From NCBI GenBank assembly GCA_024401695.1, contig JAKSKN010000003.1, positions 1 through 64,000 on the forward strand: 64,000 bases of DNA, written 5' to 3'. A program made the translations under genes and the position numbers. This DNA is from Bacteroidales bacterium (GTDB taxonomy: Bacteria > Bacteroidota > Bacteroidia > Bacteroidales > UBA932). The first letter of the stretch is position 1. Each line of letters starts with the position of its first letter. Shown here one piece after another: positions 7,948-16,823 of this stretch. A model generated the notes under the pieces. It was not told where the DNA came from, did no database searches, and was given only the letters and a program-made list of their open reading frames with translations.

Positions 7948-10005
7948 ATGGAACAGAAATATGAATTCTTGAGCAAGTACGCCATAGACCTCAACGAGGC
8001 TGCGGCCAAAGGCAAGCTCGACCCCGTCATTGGCAGGGACGATGAGATAAGAAGGGTTCTGCAGATTCTGTCTCGTAGGACCAAGAACAACCCGATCCTC
8101 GTGGGCGAGCCCGGTGTGGGCAAGACCGCCATATCCGAGGGGATTGCGACCAAGATAGTGAACGGACAGGTTCCGGAAAACCTGAAAAACCGCAAGGTAT
8201 TCTCTCTTGATATGGGTGCGCTCATCGCCGGTGCCAAATATCAGGGCGAATTCGAGGAACGTCTGAAGGGCGTGGTGAAAGAAGTGGTGGAGTCTGACGG
8301 CGACATCATCCTCTTCATAGATGAGATACACACCCTCGTGGGCGCAGGACGCAGCACAGGCGCGATGGATGCATCCAACATCCTGAAACCCGCTCTGGCG
8401 CGCGGCGAACTGCGCACCATAGGTTCAACGACACTGGACGAGTATCAGAAATACTTCGAGCAGGACAAGGCCCTCGAACGCCGCTTCCAGAAGGTTATGG
8501 TGGACGAACCGTCGCCGGCGGAGAGCATCGCGATCCTGCGTGGTCTGAAAGAAAAATACGAAACCCACCATCGCGTGTCCATAGAAGACGACGCCCTGAT
8601 TGCAGCGGTCAACCTTTCCCACCGCTACATCAACAACCGGTTCCTGCCGGACAAGGCCATCGACCTTGTGGACGAGGCTGCATCCAAGCTCCGCCTCGAA
8701 ATGAATTCCGTGCCGGAGCCGATTGACGAATTGAACAGCCGCATACGGCAGCTGGAAATCGAGAAGGAAGCTATCAAACGCGAGGGCGCGAGCCTGAAAA
8801 GCGAACGCATCGATGAAGAGCTGGCCAGGGCGAAAGCCGAGCACGAAGCCCTCAGCAAGCGCTGGAATGAAGAAAAGGGTATCGTCACCGAACTGAACGA
8901 CCTCCGCCAGAAGGTAGAAGAATATAAGCGTGAGGCTGAGATAGCAGAACGCTCCGGCAACTATGGGAAGGTGGCCGAGATCCGTTACGGCAAGCTCGCC
9001 GACACGCTCAAACGCATAGAAGAACTCGGGGAGCGGCAGGCCTCCATCAAGGATCCCATCATCACGGAAGCAGTGACACCAGAAGACATCGCCGAGATCG
9101 TCGCACGATGGACGGGAATTCCCGTCAACAGGATGCTTGAAAGCGAGAAGGAGAAACTTCTCCGTATGGAGGAGGCCCTCCACAAGCGCGTCGTAGGCCA
9201 GGACAAAGCCATAACTGCCGTGTCCGACGCAGTCCGCCGCAGCCGTGCAGGATTGAGTAACGAGCACCGGCCGATCGGTTCATTCCTCTTCCTCGGCACT
9301 ACCGGTGTGGGCAAGACAGAACTTGCCAAAGCCCTCGCGGAATTCCTCTTCAACGACGAGACAATGATGACCCGCATCGATATGAGCGAATATCAGGAAA
9401 GCCATACCGTCAGCCGTCTCATCGGCGCGCCTCCGGGATATGTCGGCTACGACGAAGGCGGCCAGTTGACCGAGGCGGTACGCCGCAAGCCTTACTCGGT
9501 CGTACTCCTTGACGAAATCGAAAAGGCGCACCCGGACGTATTCAACATACTTCTCCAGGTTCTTGACGACGGCCGCCTGACCGACAACAAGGGCCGCACC
9601 GTGGATTTCAAGAATACCATACTGATAATGACCTCGAACCTGAAAGAGGAGGAGCTTCGCCTGCGGATGCGTCCCGAATTCCTCAACAGGATCGATGAGA
9701 TCGTGGTGTTCGACGCTCTCGGCAAGGATGACATCCGCGAGATCGTGCGCATCCAGATGGAGATTCTCCGGAAGAAACTGGAGGAGGACAATGTGGTCCT
9801 TTCATTCACCGGGGCTTTCGAAGATGATATGGTGGAAAACGGGTATGACCCCGTCTATGGCGCCCGCCCTGTCAAAAGGCTTATCCAGCGCGAACTCGTG
9901 AACAGACTGGCCCGCGAGATACTTGAGGGCAAGATTCACAAGGACTCTGCGATCAGCGTTGATGTCCGGGACGGACAGACGGTGCTGGAGAACGTTAAAG
10001 GATAG
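7948..10005 (+). CDS. clpB: ClpB-type disaggregase lacking the N-terminal domain
   Basis: A 685-residue double-AAA+ protein. The first module has GEPGVGKT near residue 53, Walker [14 protein letters not shown] and the arginine-finger region ALERRFQKV; a coiled-coil M-domain has the ClpB-type motif [16 protein letters not shown]; the second has GTTGVGKTE near residue 450, [12 protein letters not shown] and GARPVKRLI. ClpB is usually about 860 residues: the roughly 150-residue substrate-binding N-domain is absent, with no room for it in the 94 nt upstream. Between MTSNL and [10 protein letters not shown] there are only 9 residues against about 29 in E. coli ClpB, so the second module is also trimmed. 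The M-domain argues for ClpB over ClpC. Its 3' end overlaps the convergent SGNH gene by 11 nt. Confidence 0.85.
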   Translation: MEQKYEFLSKYAIDLNEAAAKGKLDPVIGRDDEIRRVLQILSRRTKNNPILVGEPGVGKTAISEGIATKIVNGQVPENLKNRKVFSLDMGALIAGAKYQGEFEERLKGVVKEVVESDGDIILFIDEIHTLVGAGRSTGAMDASNILKPALARGELRTIGSTTLDEYQKYFEQDKALERRFQKVMVDEPSPAESIAILRGLKEKYETHHRVSIEDDALIAAVNLSHRYINNRFLPDKAIDLVDEAASKLRLEMNSVPEPIDELNSRIRQLEIEKEAIKREGASLKSERIDEELARAKAEHEALSKRWNEEKGIVTELNDLRQKVEEYKREAEIAERSGNYGKVAEIRYGKLADTLKRIEELGERQASIKDPIITEAVTPEDIAEIVARWTGIPVNRMLESEKEKLLRMEEALHKRVVGQDKAITAVSDAVRRSRAGLSNEHRPIGSFLFLGTTGVGKTELAKALAEFLFNDETMMTRIDMSEYQESHTVSRLIGAPPGYVGYDEGGQLTEAVRRKPYSVVLLDEIEKAHPDVFNILLQVLDDGRLTDNKGRTVDFKNTILIMTSNLKEEELRLRMRPEFLNRIDEIVVFDALGKDDIREIVRIQMEILRKKLEEDNVVLSFTGAFEDDMVENGYDPVYGARPVKRLIQRELVNRLAREILEGKIHKDSAISVDVRDGQTVLENVKG

Positions 10006-10708
10006 CTTCCAGCTGGGCGGCAATCTGGCGCATACCCGCATTTGACGGGTGCCCCCACTGCTTGTCGATATCCTTCAACTGCAGATATTCAACACCGAAT
10101 ATGCGGCTGGCCTCAGCAAGGCCGGCCGTTGTCGTTTCGTCCAGTTCGGAATTGATGATGACGATGATCCTGGTGTCTGGAAGTTTCTCAGTCAGATAGC
10201 CGAGCATATAGGATATCGCAGGAAGGGATTTGTCCAGATCCGCCTCGCGCCAGTCGTCCTTCCCGAGCAGTTCTCCCTTTGGTGACTGCGCCCAGCTGTC
10301 ATTTGTTCCGGCGAGAATGAAGATGATGTCCGGCCGGGCACCGCACAGGTATTCTCCCTCCTCTGAAACGATGTCGCGTTTCATACGGGTGACAAAAGAC
10401 CTCTCGGTATAATCCTTTCCCTCATAGCCGGTATTGCATATCGTCGCGCCGCTGTAGCTGGTGTTGAGCAGCAATTCATAACCCTTGTCGGCGACCACGC
10501 GTCTCCACCAGGTCGAGTCCAGGGAATGACAGTCGTTCTCATATTGAGAGTCGATGAAATACCAGCACTCGTATCCTTCGGGAATGTTCCCTTCGAAAGT
10601 GCTGTATGAATCGCCGAAAATCACCACCTTCTGTGGTTCAGAAGCTTTCACGCTACATCCTGTCACTACTGCTGAAAACAGGAAGACTGATAAAAATACG
10701 TTTTTCAT
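9995..10708 (-). CDS. SGNH/GDSL-family hydrolase lipoprotein (paralogue 1)
   Basis: A 237-residue protein with a signal peptide ending in lipobox VVTGC. The SGNH serine block is [13 protein letters not shown], the block III asparagine is in LAGTNDSW and the C-terminal His is in WGHPSNAGM. Such enzymes are esterases or acyl/acetyl hydrolases; the substrate is unknown, with sugar O-acetyl or acyl groups the likeliest given the hydrolases nearby. Clearly paralogous to the gene at 21061 (shared GDSYSTF, CNTGY/CTTGY, GTND, INSEL/LNSEL, GHPS). The two stop codons with clpB overlap tail to tail. Confidence 0.85.
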   Translation of the reverse strand: MKNVFLSVFLFSAVVTGCSVKASEPQKVVIFGDSYSTFEGNIPEGYECWYFIDSQYENDCHSLDSTWWRRVVADKGYELLLNTSYSGATICNTGYEGKDYTERSFVTRMKRDIVSEEGEYLCGARPDIIFILAGTNDSWAQSPKGELLGKDDWREADLDKSLPAISYMLGYLTEKLPDTRIIVIINSELDETTTAGLAEASRIFGVEYLQLKDIDKQWGHPSNAGMRQIAAQLEAIL

Positions 10709-10802
10709 GTGATACTATCGTCTGGATGCCAGTTCTTCTGTGGAAATCTGTTTGTCAAGGATGACCATAATGAACCTGTTTTAGCGCTTTACGTAATAAA
10801 AA

Positions 10803-10835
10803 ACGCCTTGTATGTGTTCACAAGGCGTTTTTTTG
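10803..10835. terminator. bidirectional terminator between tRNA-Gly and the SGNH gene
   Basis: ACGCCTTG and CAAGGCGT form an 8-bp stem with a 10-nt loop, flanked by an A run on the left and seven T residues on the right, so it can terminate on either strand. On the minus strand it ends tRNA-Gly. Confidence 0.85.
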
Positions 10836-10908
10836 AGCGGAAAACGAGGCTCGGACTCGCGACCTCAACCTTGGCAAGGTTGCGCTCTACCAACTGAGCT
10901 ATTTCCGC
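10836..10908 (-). tRNA. tRNA-Gly (GCC)
   Basis: On the minus strand the 7-bp acceptor GCGGAAA/TTTCCGC, a D arm with AGCTCAGTTGGTAGAGC, an anticodon stem CAACC/GGTTG with loop TTGCCAA (anticodon GCC) and a T arm with GCGAGTCCGAGCCTCG are all present. The 3' CCA is not encoded. Confidence 0.95.
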
Positions 10909-10919
10909 GATTGGGATTG

Positions 10920-10950
10920 CAAATATACGGCAAAAAATCTGTTTTGCAAA
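10920..10950 (-). promoter_or_regulatory. tRNA-Gly promoter (TTTG-N19-TAnnTTTG)
   Basis: On the minus strand TTTG (10947-10950) and TATATTTG (10920-10927) are separated by exactly 19 nt, the same layout as the str operon promoter. The box ends 11 nt before the tRNA 5' end. Confidence 0.8.
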
Positions 10951-10982
10951 TTTTTTACAGAATATTTTATCCAAAACAACCC

Positions 10983-12020
10983 CTATATCTCTATCGCAGT
11001 GCCGAATTCCTCGAGGAAACGCATATCGTTCTCAAAATAATGGCGGAGGTCATTGACTCTCCACTTGAGCATCGCGATGCGCTCAAGACCCATTCCGAAA
11101 GCGAAACCGCTATACTTCTTCGAGTCTATGCCACTTGCTTCAAGGACATTCGGGTCCACCATACCGCAGCCGAGGATCTCGAGCCAGCCGGTGCCCTTGC
11201 ATATATTGCAGCCCTTGCCGTGGCAGATGTTGCAGCTGACGTCAACCTCTGCAGAAGGTTCTGTGAACGGGAAGTACGACGGGCGCATACGGATCTCGGT
11301 CTCGGGACCGAACATCTCGCGGGCGAAAAGCAGGATGGCCTGCTTGAGGTCGGCGAAGGTTACGTTCTCATCGACATAGAGTCCTTCCACCTGATGGAAT
11401 ATGCAGTGCGCGCGTGCGCTTATGGCTTCATTGCGGAATACGCGGCCGGGGCAGATGACACGGATAGGGACCTTCATCGATTCCATTGCGCGCACCTGTA
11501 CGCTGGATGTATGCGTTCTGAGAAGAAGCGGGTTGGGATGACCTGCAGACACGAAGAAAGTGTCCTGCATATCGCGTGCAGGGTGGTTCGGAGGGAAGTT
11601 GAGCGCCTCGAAGACGTGGTGGTCATCTTCAACCTCAGGGCCTTCGGCAACATCGTAGCCGAACTTGCGGAAAATGTCCACAATCTCCTGACGGACGATG
11701 GAAACCGGATGACGGGAACCGAGTTCGAACGGATCGCCCGGCATCGAAAGGTCCTGCTTCGGACCGTCCTGGCCACCTTCATCCGCAACGCTTTCCTTCA
11801 GTTCGTCTATCCTGGCCTGGGCAGCCTGCTTGAGCTCGTTGAGCGGACGGCCGAACTCCCTCTTCTGATCCTTGTCCACGTCGCGGAACTCTTCAAAGAG
11901 AGCCGTGATGGAACCTTTCTTTCCGAGGAAGCGGACACGGGCATCCTCTACATCCTTCTGTGACTTGCATTCGAGCTGCTGGAGCTCTGCAAGAATCTTG
12001 TCTATATCTTCTCTTTTCAT
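10983..12020 (-). CDS. pheS: phenylalanyl-tRNA synthetase alpha subunit
   Basis: A 345-residue class II synthetase alpha chain. The N-terminal coiled coil (about residues 1-85) contains RVRFLGKKGSITALFEE; the catalytic domain contains HPNPLLLRTHTSSVQ, the motif 2 region PIRVICPGRVFRNEAISARAHC and motif 3 FAFGMGLERIAMLKW. The block CNICHGKGCNICKGTGWLEI is a Cys-rich insertion seen in some PheS. The ATG at 12020, two bases after the upstream stop, is preferred; the in-frame extension to 12077 overlaps that gene. pheT is not adjacent. Cotranscribed with the small exported protein upstream. Confidence 0.95.
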   Translation of the reverse strand: MKREDIDKILAELQQLECKSQKDVEDARVRFLGKKGSITALFEEFRDVDKDQKREFGRPLNELKQAAQARIDELKESVADEGGQDGPKQDLSMPGDPFELGSRHPVSIVRQEIVDIFRKFGYDVAEGPEVEDDHHVFEALNFPPNHPARDMQDTFFVSAGHPNPLLLRTHTSSVQVRAMESMKVPIRVICPGRVFRNEAISARAHCIFHQVEGLYVDENVTFADLKQAILLFAREMFGPETEIRMRPSYFPFTEPSAEVDVSCNICHGKGCNICKGTGWLEILGCGMVDPNVLEASGIDSKKYSGFAFGMGLERIAMLKWRVNDLRHYFENDMRFLEEFGTAIEI

Positions 12021-12021
12021 A

Positions 12022-12423
12022 TTACTGATTTCTCTTCTCGGCCCTCTTGTCGCGTGACTTCTTGTCCTTTGCGGCACCGGACTTCAGGTATTTGTTCCAC
12101 TGCTTTTCGTCCAGAATCTTGTGAAAGGCCTGATAGGTGGCTTCCATCCATTTGTCATCGACACGCTGGTATGCATCGTTGACGGTCACTTTCGACGCCT
12201 GAAGTTCAAGCAGTTCGTCTCTTCTGTGGATGGAGTTGTACGTCAAAATCGAATCTACATAAAAAGTCTGCCAATCCTCAAGATCGTAGGATCTCTCCAT
12301 ATCCTCGACACTCTGCTCAATCTTTTCGCGGAATTCCTTCTCAGCCTTTTCATCGAGCTGCGGGGCCTGTGCAAAAGCGCAGACTGACACGAGCAACATT
12401 GTGGTGATAGCGAAAATTTTCAT
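12022..12423 (-). CDS. small exported protein of unknown function
   Basis: A 133-residue protein with a clear signal peptide (MKIFAITTMLLVSVCAFAQ, cleavage after AFA). The mature part is charged, helical and ends in a Lys/Arg-rich tail (KDKKSRDKRAEKRNQ). It has no recognised catalytic motif. The ATG at 12423 is chosen for its signal peptide; an ATG at 12441 is possible. It shares an operon with pheS (stop and start one base apart) and has its own promoter box at 12446-12453. Confidence 0.65.
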   Translation of the reverse strand: MKIFAITTMLLVSVCAFAQAPQLDEKAEKEFREKIEQSVEDMERSYDLEDWQTFYVDSILTYNSIHRRDELLELQASKVTVNDAYQRVDDKWMEATYQAFHKILDEKQWNKYLKSGAAKDKKSRDKRAEKRNQ

Positions 12424-12445
12424 TAGATTTGTATTTATCATCCTG

Positions 12446-12453
12446 CAAATGTA
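12446..12453 (-). promoter_or_regulatory. promoter box for the exported protein-pheS operon
   Basis: TACATTTG on the minus strand fits TAnnTTTG and ends 22 nt before the ATG at 12423, or 4 nt before the alternative ATG at 12441. Confidence 0.5.
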
Positions 12454-12469
12454 GTAAAGAAAACATAAA

Positions 12470-14161
12470 ATGAGAAAATTAATGCCCATAGTGTTGGCTC
12501 TCGCCTTGCTTTCAGCAAGCCGCGCTGATGCCTGCACCAACGTAATCATCACCGCAGGCGCCAGCGCAGACGGCTCCTGTATGGTTTCCTATGCAGCTGA
12601 TTCACATTGGCTGTTCGGAGAATTATACTTCCGCCCGGCTGCCAACCACAAGGCAGGGAGCACCCTTGCAATCCGCGAGTGGGACACCAACAGGCCTCTC
12701 GGCAAAATCGCACAGGTTCCTCACACATTCCAGACCGTCGGCAATATGAACGAGCATCAGCTCATCATCGGCGAGACCACCTGGGGCGGCCGCGAAGAGC
12801 AGATGAACGAAGACGGCATAATGGATTACGGCTCGCTCATCTACATCACCCTCCAGCGCGCCACGACTGCACGCGAAGCCATCCAGACCATAGTTGATCT
12901 GGCAAACGAATACGGTTATCCTTCCGAAGGCGAGACCTTCTCCATCGCCGACACGAAGGAGGCGTGGATAATGGACCTTGTCGGCAAAGGCAAGGAAAAA
13001 GGCATCGTCTGGGTCGCCCGCCGCATACCCGACGGATACATCTGCGCCCACGCCAACCAGGCCCGCATCACCCGTTTCCCTCAGAACGACCCTGAGAACT
13101 GCCTGTTCGCACCGGACGTGGTCAGCTTTGCCCGCGAACAGGGATGGTACAGCGGCAGCGACGAGGATTTCAGCTTCCGCGAAGCATACTGCCCGCTTGA
13201 TTTCGGCACCGTCCGTGGTTGCGACGCGCGTGTGTGGTCGGCATTCAACATTCTCTGCGACGGCGTGTTCACATTTGAGCACGATGGCATAGAGAGTTCC
13301 CGCCCTTCCGGCGAATGGCTGGAGTACGCGATGGGGTATGACCTGGCCGGCGAGATGCCTCTCTTCGTGAAGCCGCTCCGCAAAATCACTATGAAGAATG
13401 TCGCCGACGTGATGCGCGACCACTTCGAAGGTACGCCTATGGATATGACGGTGGATGTGGGAGCTGGCGGAAACGCCCTGCCATACCGCTGGCGTCCGAT
13501 GGAATTCCAGTGGGACGGGAAGACCTATGTCAACGAACGCGCGATTGCGACCCAGCAGACCGGATTCTGGTTTGTGGCCCAGGCCCGCGGCTGGCTCCCT
13601 GACGAAGCCGGAGCGCTCCTCTGGTTCGGCTGCGACGATGCCGCGACATCTTATCTGACCCCTGTCTACGTGAATACGAAGAAAGTCCCGGACTGCCTTC
13701 GCGAAGGCAACGGCGACCTTCTCCACTATTCCGCCACCTCCCAGTTCTGGATGTGTAACCGTGTTGCCAATGCCTGCTACAAGATGTACAATCATATGGC
13801 TCCGGTGGCCCGCGAAGCGGCTGACAGGTTCGAACTTGACCAGCAGGACAACGCCGTCCCGGCACTTGACGCCAGACTTTCGAAGCTCCTCCAGAAGGGA
13901 CGTGTGCGCAAGGCAAGGAAGCTGCTCACCAAATTCACCGTCAGCACAGCACAGAAGCAGTTCAAGGACTGGGTGAAACTGGAAGAGCTGCTGCTCGTCA
14001 AGTTCATCGACGGCAATGTGAAGGCGCAGGACGAGAAAGGTGCCTTCAGGCATACGGAATACTCCGACGGCATCCCTGACGGCCTCACACAGCCGGGTTA
14101 CACTGACCGCTGGAAAGCGGCGGTCGCAAGGGACAACGGCGATATCCTTGAAGTGAAATGA
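12470..14161 (+). CDS. exported C69-family dipeptidase
   Basis: A 563-residue peptidase of family C69 (PepD type). A signal peptide precedes Cys22, in ADACTNVIITAGASADGS; these N-terminal-nucleophile enzymes use that Cys once it becomes the new N-terminus. The downstream blocks IIGETTWGGREEQ, MDYGSLIYITLQRATTAREAI and GETFSIADTKEAWIMDLVGKG are characteristic. The length is usual for the exported Bacteroidetes form. It probably releases amino acids from dipeptides in the periplasm. Its stop overlaps the GH92 start (ATGA), implying an operon of exported hydrolases. Long minus-strand frames across it are shadows. Confidence 0.88.
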   Translation: MRKLMPIVLALALLSASRADACTNVIITAGASADGSCMVSYAADSHWLFGELYFRPAANHKAGSTLAIREWDTNRPLGKIAQVPHTFQTVGNMNEHQLIIGETTWGGREEQMNEDGIMDYGSLIYITLQRATTAREAIQTIVDLANEYGYPSEGETFSIADTKEAWIMDLVGKGKEKGIVWVARRIPDGYICAHANQARITRFPQNDPENCLFAPDVVSFAREQGWYSGSDEDFSFREAYCPLDFGTVRGCDARVWSAFNILCDGVFTFEHDGIESSRPSGEWLEYAMGYDLAGEMPLFVKPLRKITMKNVADVMRDHFEGTPMDMTVDVGAGGNALPYRWRPMEFQWDGKTYVNERAIATQQTGFWFVAQARGWLPDEAGALLWFGCDDAATSYLTPVYVNTKKVPDCLREGNGDLLHYSATSQFWMCNRVANACYKMYNHMAPVAREAADRFELDQQDNAVPALDARLSKLLQKGRVRKARKLLTKFTVSTAQKQFKDWVKLEELLLVKFIDGNVKAQDEKGAFRHTEYSDGIPDGLTQPGYTDRWKAAVARDNGDILEVK

Positions 14162-16806
14162 GAATCCTCACAATAATACTGGCCTCTCTGCTGGGCTACG
14201 TCAACCCGTTCGTCGGGACCGACTGGAACGGGCACACCTTCCCGGGCGCAACCTATCCGTTCGGGATGGTGCAGCTGAGCCCCGATACCCGACCGCGCGC
14301 AGGCGACTGGGACGGCTGCAGCGGGTATCATTACCGCGACAGCGTGATCTATGGTTTCAGCCACACCCATCTCAGCGGCACCGGCTGTGACGACCTCTGC
14401 GACATCCTGCTGATGCCTGTCGTGGGATTCAACTCTCCGGAAATCAGCCCGGACGACTACAAGTCAGGCTTCTCGCACTCCCGCGAGAAGGCATCTCCGG
14501 GCTACTACGAAGTTTTCCTGGACAAGCCGCAGGTGCTTGCGCAGCTCACAGTCGGGGAGCGGTGCGGCGTACACCGGTATGTGTTCCCGAAAGGCGTGGC
14601 GCCGCAGGTTGTACTTGACCTGCGCCATCGCGACCATCTCACCGGCTATTCAATCAAAGTTGAAGGGAACAGCATTTCCGGCTACAGGACCTCATCCAGC
14701 TGGGCACAGGACCAGAATGTGGCTTTCTCCATATTCTTCTCCCGCGACATCCTGTTCAAGCAGGAGGTTGACGGGGCGGTTGTGGTCACGTTCAAGCCCA
14801 AGAATGTTGACAATGTCCTTGTAGTGTACACCGGTATCTCGTCAACAGATGCAGACCAGGCCGCCATCAACCTCAGGGAAGAAATGCCAGAGGGCGGATT
14901 CGACTATGTAAAGTTGGAGGTGGAAAGGGAATGGGAGGCCTTCCTGTCCACGCTAGACTGTCCTTTCGAAGACGAAGGCTCCAGGAAGATATTCTATACG
15001 GCACTGTACCATACGGCCATACATCCTTCACTTTATTCGGATGCTGCGGGCACTTACCGGGGCATCAACGGAAAGACCTATCTTGCCGAAGACCACGACA
15101 GGTACACCATCTTCTCGCTATGGGACACGTTCCGTGGGCTCCACCCGCTTCTCAGCGAGATCTCACCCGAACTGACCCTGAACTTCATCAAGTCATTCAT
15201 GGGCATTTTCCTCGAAGGCGGGAAACTGCCGGTTTGGGAACTGTGGGGATACGAGACGAACTGTATGATAGGGTACCACAGCGCACCCGTCATCGCGGAT
15301 GCGCTGGTGCGTGGCATTGACGGCTTCGACGTCAACCTGGCCCTGTATATGCTTGTCGAAACTGCGAACAAGACGGACTTCGGAATGGACAGTTTCCGCA
15401 GGAATGGAGTCGTGCTGGCCGACGACGAACACGAGAGCGTGTCAAAGACACTCGAGTACGCCTACGACGACTGGTGCGTCGCGCAGGTCGCCGACTGGCT
15501 GCTGAACCACCCGGACCGCTCTACCATCAAGGAAGAAGACCTTCTCAAGGTAAAGGAGGATTTCCTGGCAAGTTCACAGTACTGGCGCAATGTGTTCGAC
15601 CCTTCGACCGGCTTTGTACGCCCCCGCCTGAACGGCCGCTGGCTTACCCCGTTCGAGCCTCGCGAGGTCAACAACCATTTCACGGAAGGCAATTCCTGGC
15701 AGTATAGTTTCTTCGTGCCGCACGACGTTGTCGGACTTATGCGCGCGATGGGCGGGCCGACAAAATTCGTGGCAAAGATAGATTCCCTGTTTGCGGCTCC
15801 TTCGCAGACCACGGGGCGCACACAGGCCGACCTCACCGGGATGATAGGGCAATATGCACACGGCAATGAGCCGAGCCATCATATCCCATATCTCTACGCC
15901 CTGGCCGGACGGCCGGACAAGACGGAAGCCGCCGTGAAGAGGATTATGAACTCCCTTTATTCAAGCAGGCCGGACGGGCTTTGCGGCAATGACGACTGCG
16001 GACAGATGTCGGCGTGGTACGTACTCAGCGCCCTCGGCCGCTACCCTGTCTGTCCCGGCGCTCCTCTCGGCAGACTCACCTACGTGCCGAAGACCATCGT
16101 GGTCAATCCGGTATTCGAGATGGAAAAGGACATCTTCGAAGACTCGTTGAAAGTGTCGATAGCCAATGTCGATACCGGCTGCCGTGCGTTCTACCGTGTT
16201 GGAGACGGCGAATTTGTACCATACAGCGGGCCTTTCACCGTCACGGAGTCCTGCCGTCTCGAATGTTATTCAGAAAATTATTCCGGCAAAAGGAGTTTCG
16301 TCACCGGAAGCGAAGTGCGCAAGGTCCGTAACGACATAAAAATCACCTTGGGCGCAAAGTATAATCCACAGTACAGCGCCGGAGGGCCGCAGGGTCTTGT
16401 GGACGGCATACGCGGAAAGCTGAACTGGCGCACAGGCGGCTGGCAGGGCTATCAGGACACCGATTTCTCCGCAATCATCGATCTGGGCGGGATTCAGGAC
16501 ATCACGCAGATCGGAGCGGGATTCTGCCAGGATGCCCGTTCGTGGATATGGATGCCGCGCTATGTGGAATTCTTCGTTTCCAACGATGGCGAGAACTTCA
16601 AGAAGCTGGCCCATATCGACAATACGGTCGGCGAACAGGATATGGAAGTCCAGACCATCGACTATGCGGCGAACGTAAGGGAAGACAAAGTGGTCAAGGC
16701 ACGATTTGTGAAGGTTTTTGCAAAGAATTTCGGCACAATTCCGGACTGGCATCCGGGCGCCGGTGGCGAAGGATTCATTTTTATTGACGAATTTTGGGTC
16801 AAATAA
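14158..16806 (+). CDS. GH92 alpha-mannosidase
   Basis: An 882-residue GH92 enzyme. The family opens with YVNPFVGTDWNGHTFPGATYPFGMVQLSPDT-type sequence right after a very short signal-like N-terminus of about 13 residues. Further family blocks are GFSHTHLSGTG, YTALYHTAIHP, the catalytic-region GNEPSHHIPYLY and CGNDDCGQMSAWYVLSALG. GH92 enzymes are calcium-dependent inverting exo-mannosidases acting on N-glycans and mannans. From about residue 720 a discoidin-like (F5/8 type C) domain is added (RGKLNWRTGGWQGYQ..., YVEFFVSNDGENFKKLAH), which accounts for the extra length. Translationally coupled to the C69 peptidase. Confidence 0.93.
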   Translation: MRILTIILASLLGYVNPFVGTDWNGHTFPGATYPFGMVQLSPDTRPRAGDWDGCSGYHYRDSVIYGFSHTHLSGTGCDDLCDILLMPVVGFNSPEISPDDYKSGFSHSREKASPGYYEVFLDKPQVLAQLTVGERCGVHRYVFPKGVAPQVVLDLRHRDHLTGYSIKVEGNSISGYRTSSSWAQDQNVAFSIFFSRDILFKQEVDGAVVVTFKPKNVDNVLVVYTGISSTDADQAAINLREEMPEGGFDYVKLEVEREWEAFLSTLDCPFEDEGSRKIFYTALYHTAIHPSLYSDAAGTYRGINGKTYLAEDHDRYTIFSLWDTFRGLHPLLSEISPELTLNFIKSFMGIFLEGGKLPVWELWGYETNCMIGYHSAPVIADALVRGIDGFDVNLALYMLVETANKTDFGMDSFRRNGVVLADDEHESVSKTLEYAYDDWCVAQVADWLLNHPDRSTIKEEDLLKVKEDFLASSQYWRNVFDPSTGFVRPRLNGRWLTPFEPREVNNHFTEGNSWQYSFFVPHDVVGLMRAMGGPTKFVAKIDSLFAAPSQTTGRTQADLTGMIGQYAHGNEPSHHIPYLYALAGRPDKTEAAVKRIMNSLYSSRPDGLCGNDDCGQMSAWYVLSALGRYPVCPGAPLGRLTYVPKTIVVNPVFEMEKDIFEDSLKVSIANVDTGCRAFYRVGDGEFVPYSGPFTVTESCRLECYSENYSGKRSFVTGSEVRKVRNDIKITLGAKYNPQYSAGGPQGLVDGIRGKLNWRTGGWQGYQDTDFSAIIDLGGIQDITQIGAGFCQDARSWIWMPRYVEFFVSNDGENFKKLAHIDNTVGEQDMEVQTIDYAANVREDKVVKARFVKVFAKNFGTIPDWHPGAGGEGFIFIDEFWVK

Positions 16807-16808
16807 AC

Positions 16809-16816
16809 TATATTTG
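16809..16816 (+). promoter_or_regulatory. promoter box for alkaline phosphatase
   Basis: TATATTTG fits TAnnTTTG, follows the GH92 stop directly and ends 7 nt before the ATG at 16824. This supports the later start and a very short leader. Confidence 0.6.
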
Positions 16817-16823
16817 CATCATT

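Noticed and set aside
10709-10802. Possible small gene between the SGNH lipoprotein and the tRNA-Gly terminator
   Set aside because: The short frames here run across the terminator and tRNA and have no coding signs.
12623-14053. 476-codon open frame on the minus strand opposite the C69 peptidase
   Set aside because: It is a shadow of a GC-rich gene: the plus-strand frame has a signal peptide and clear family motifs, while the antisense product has none.
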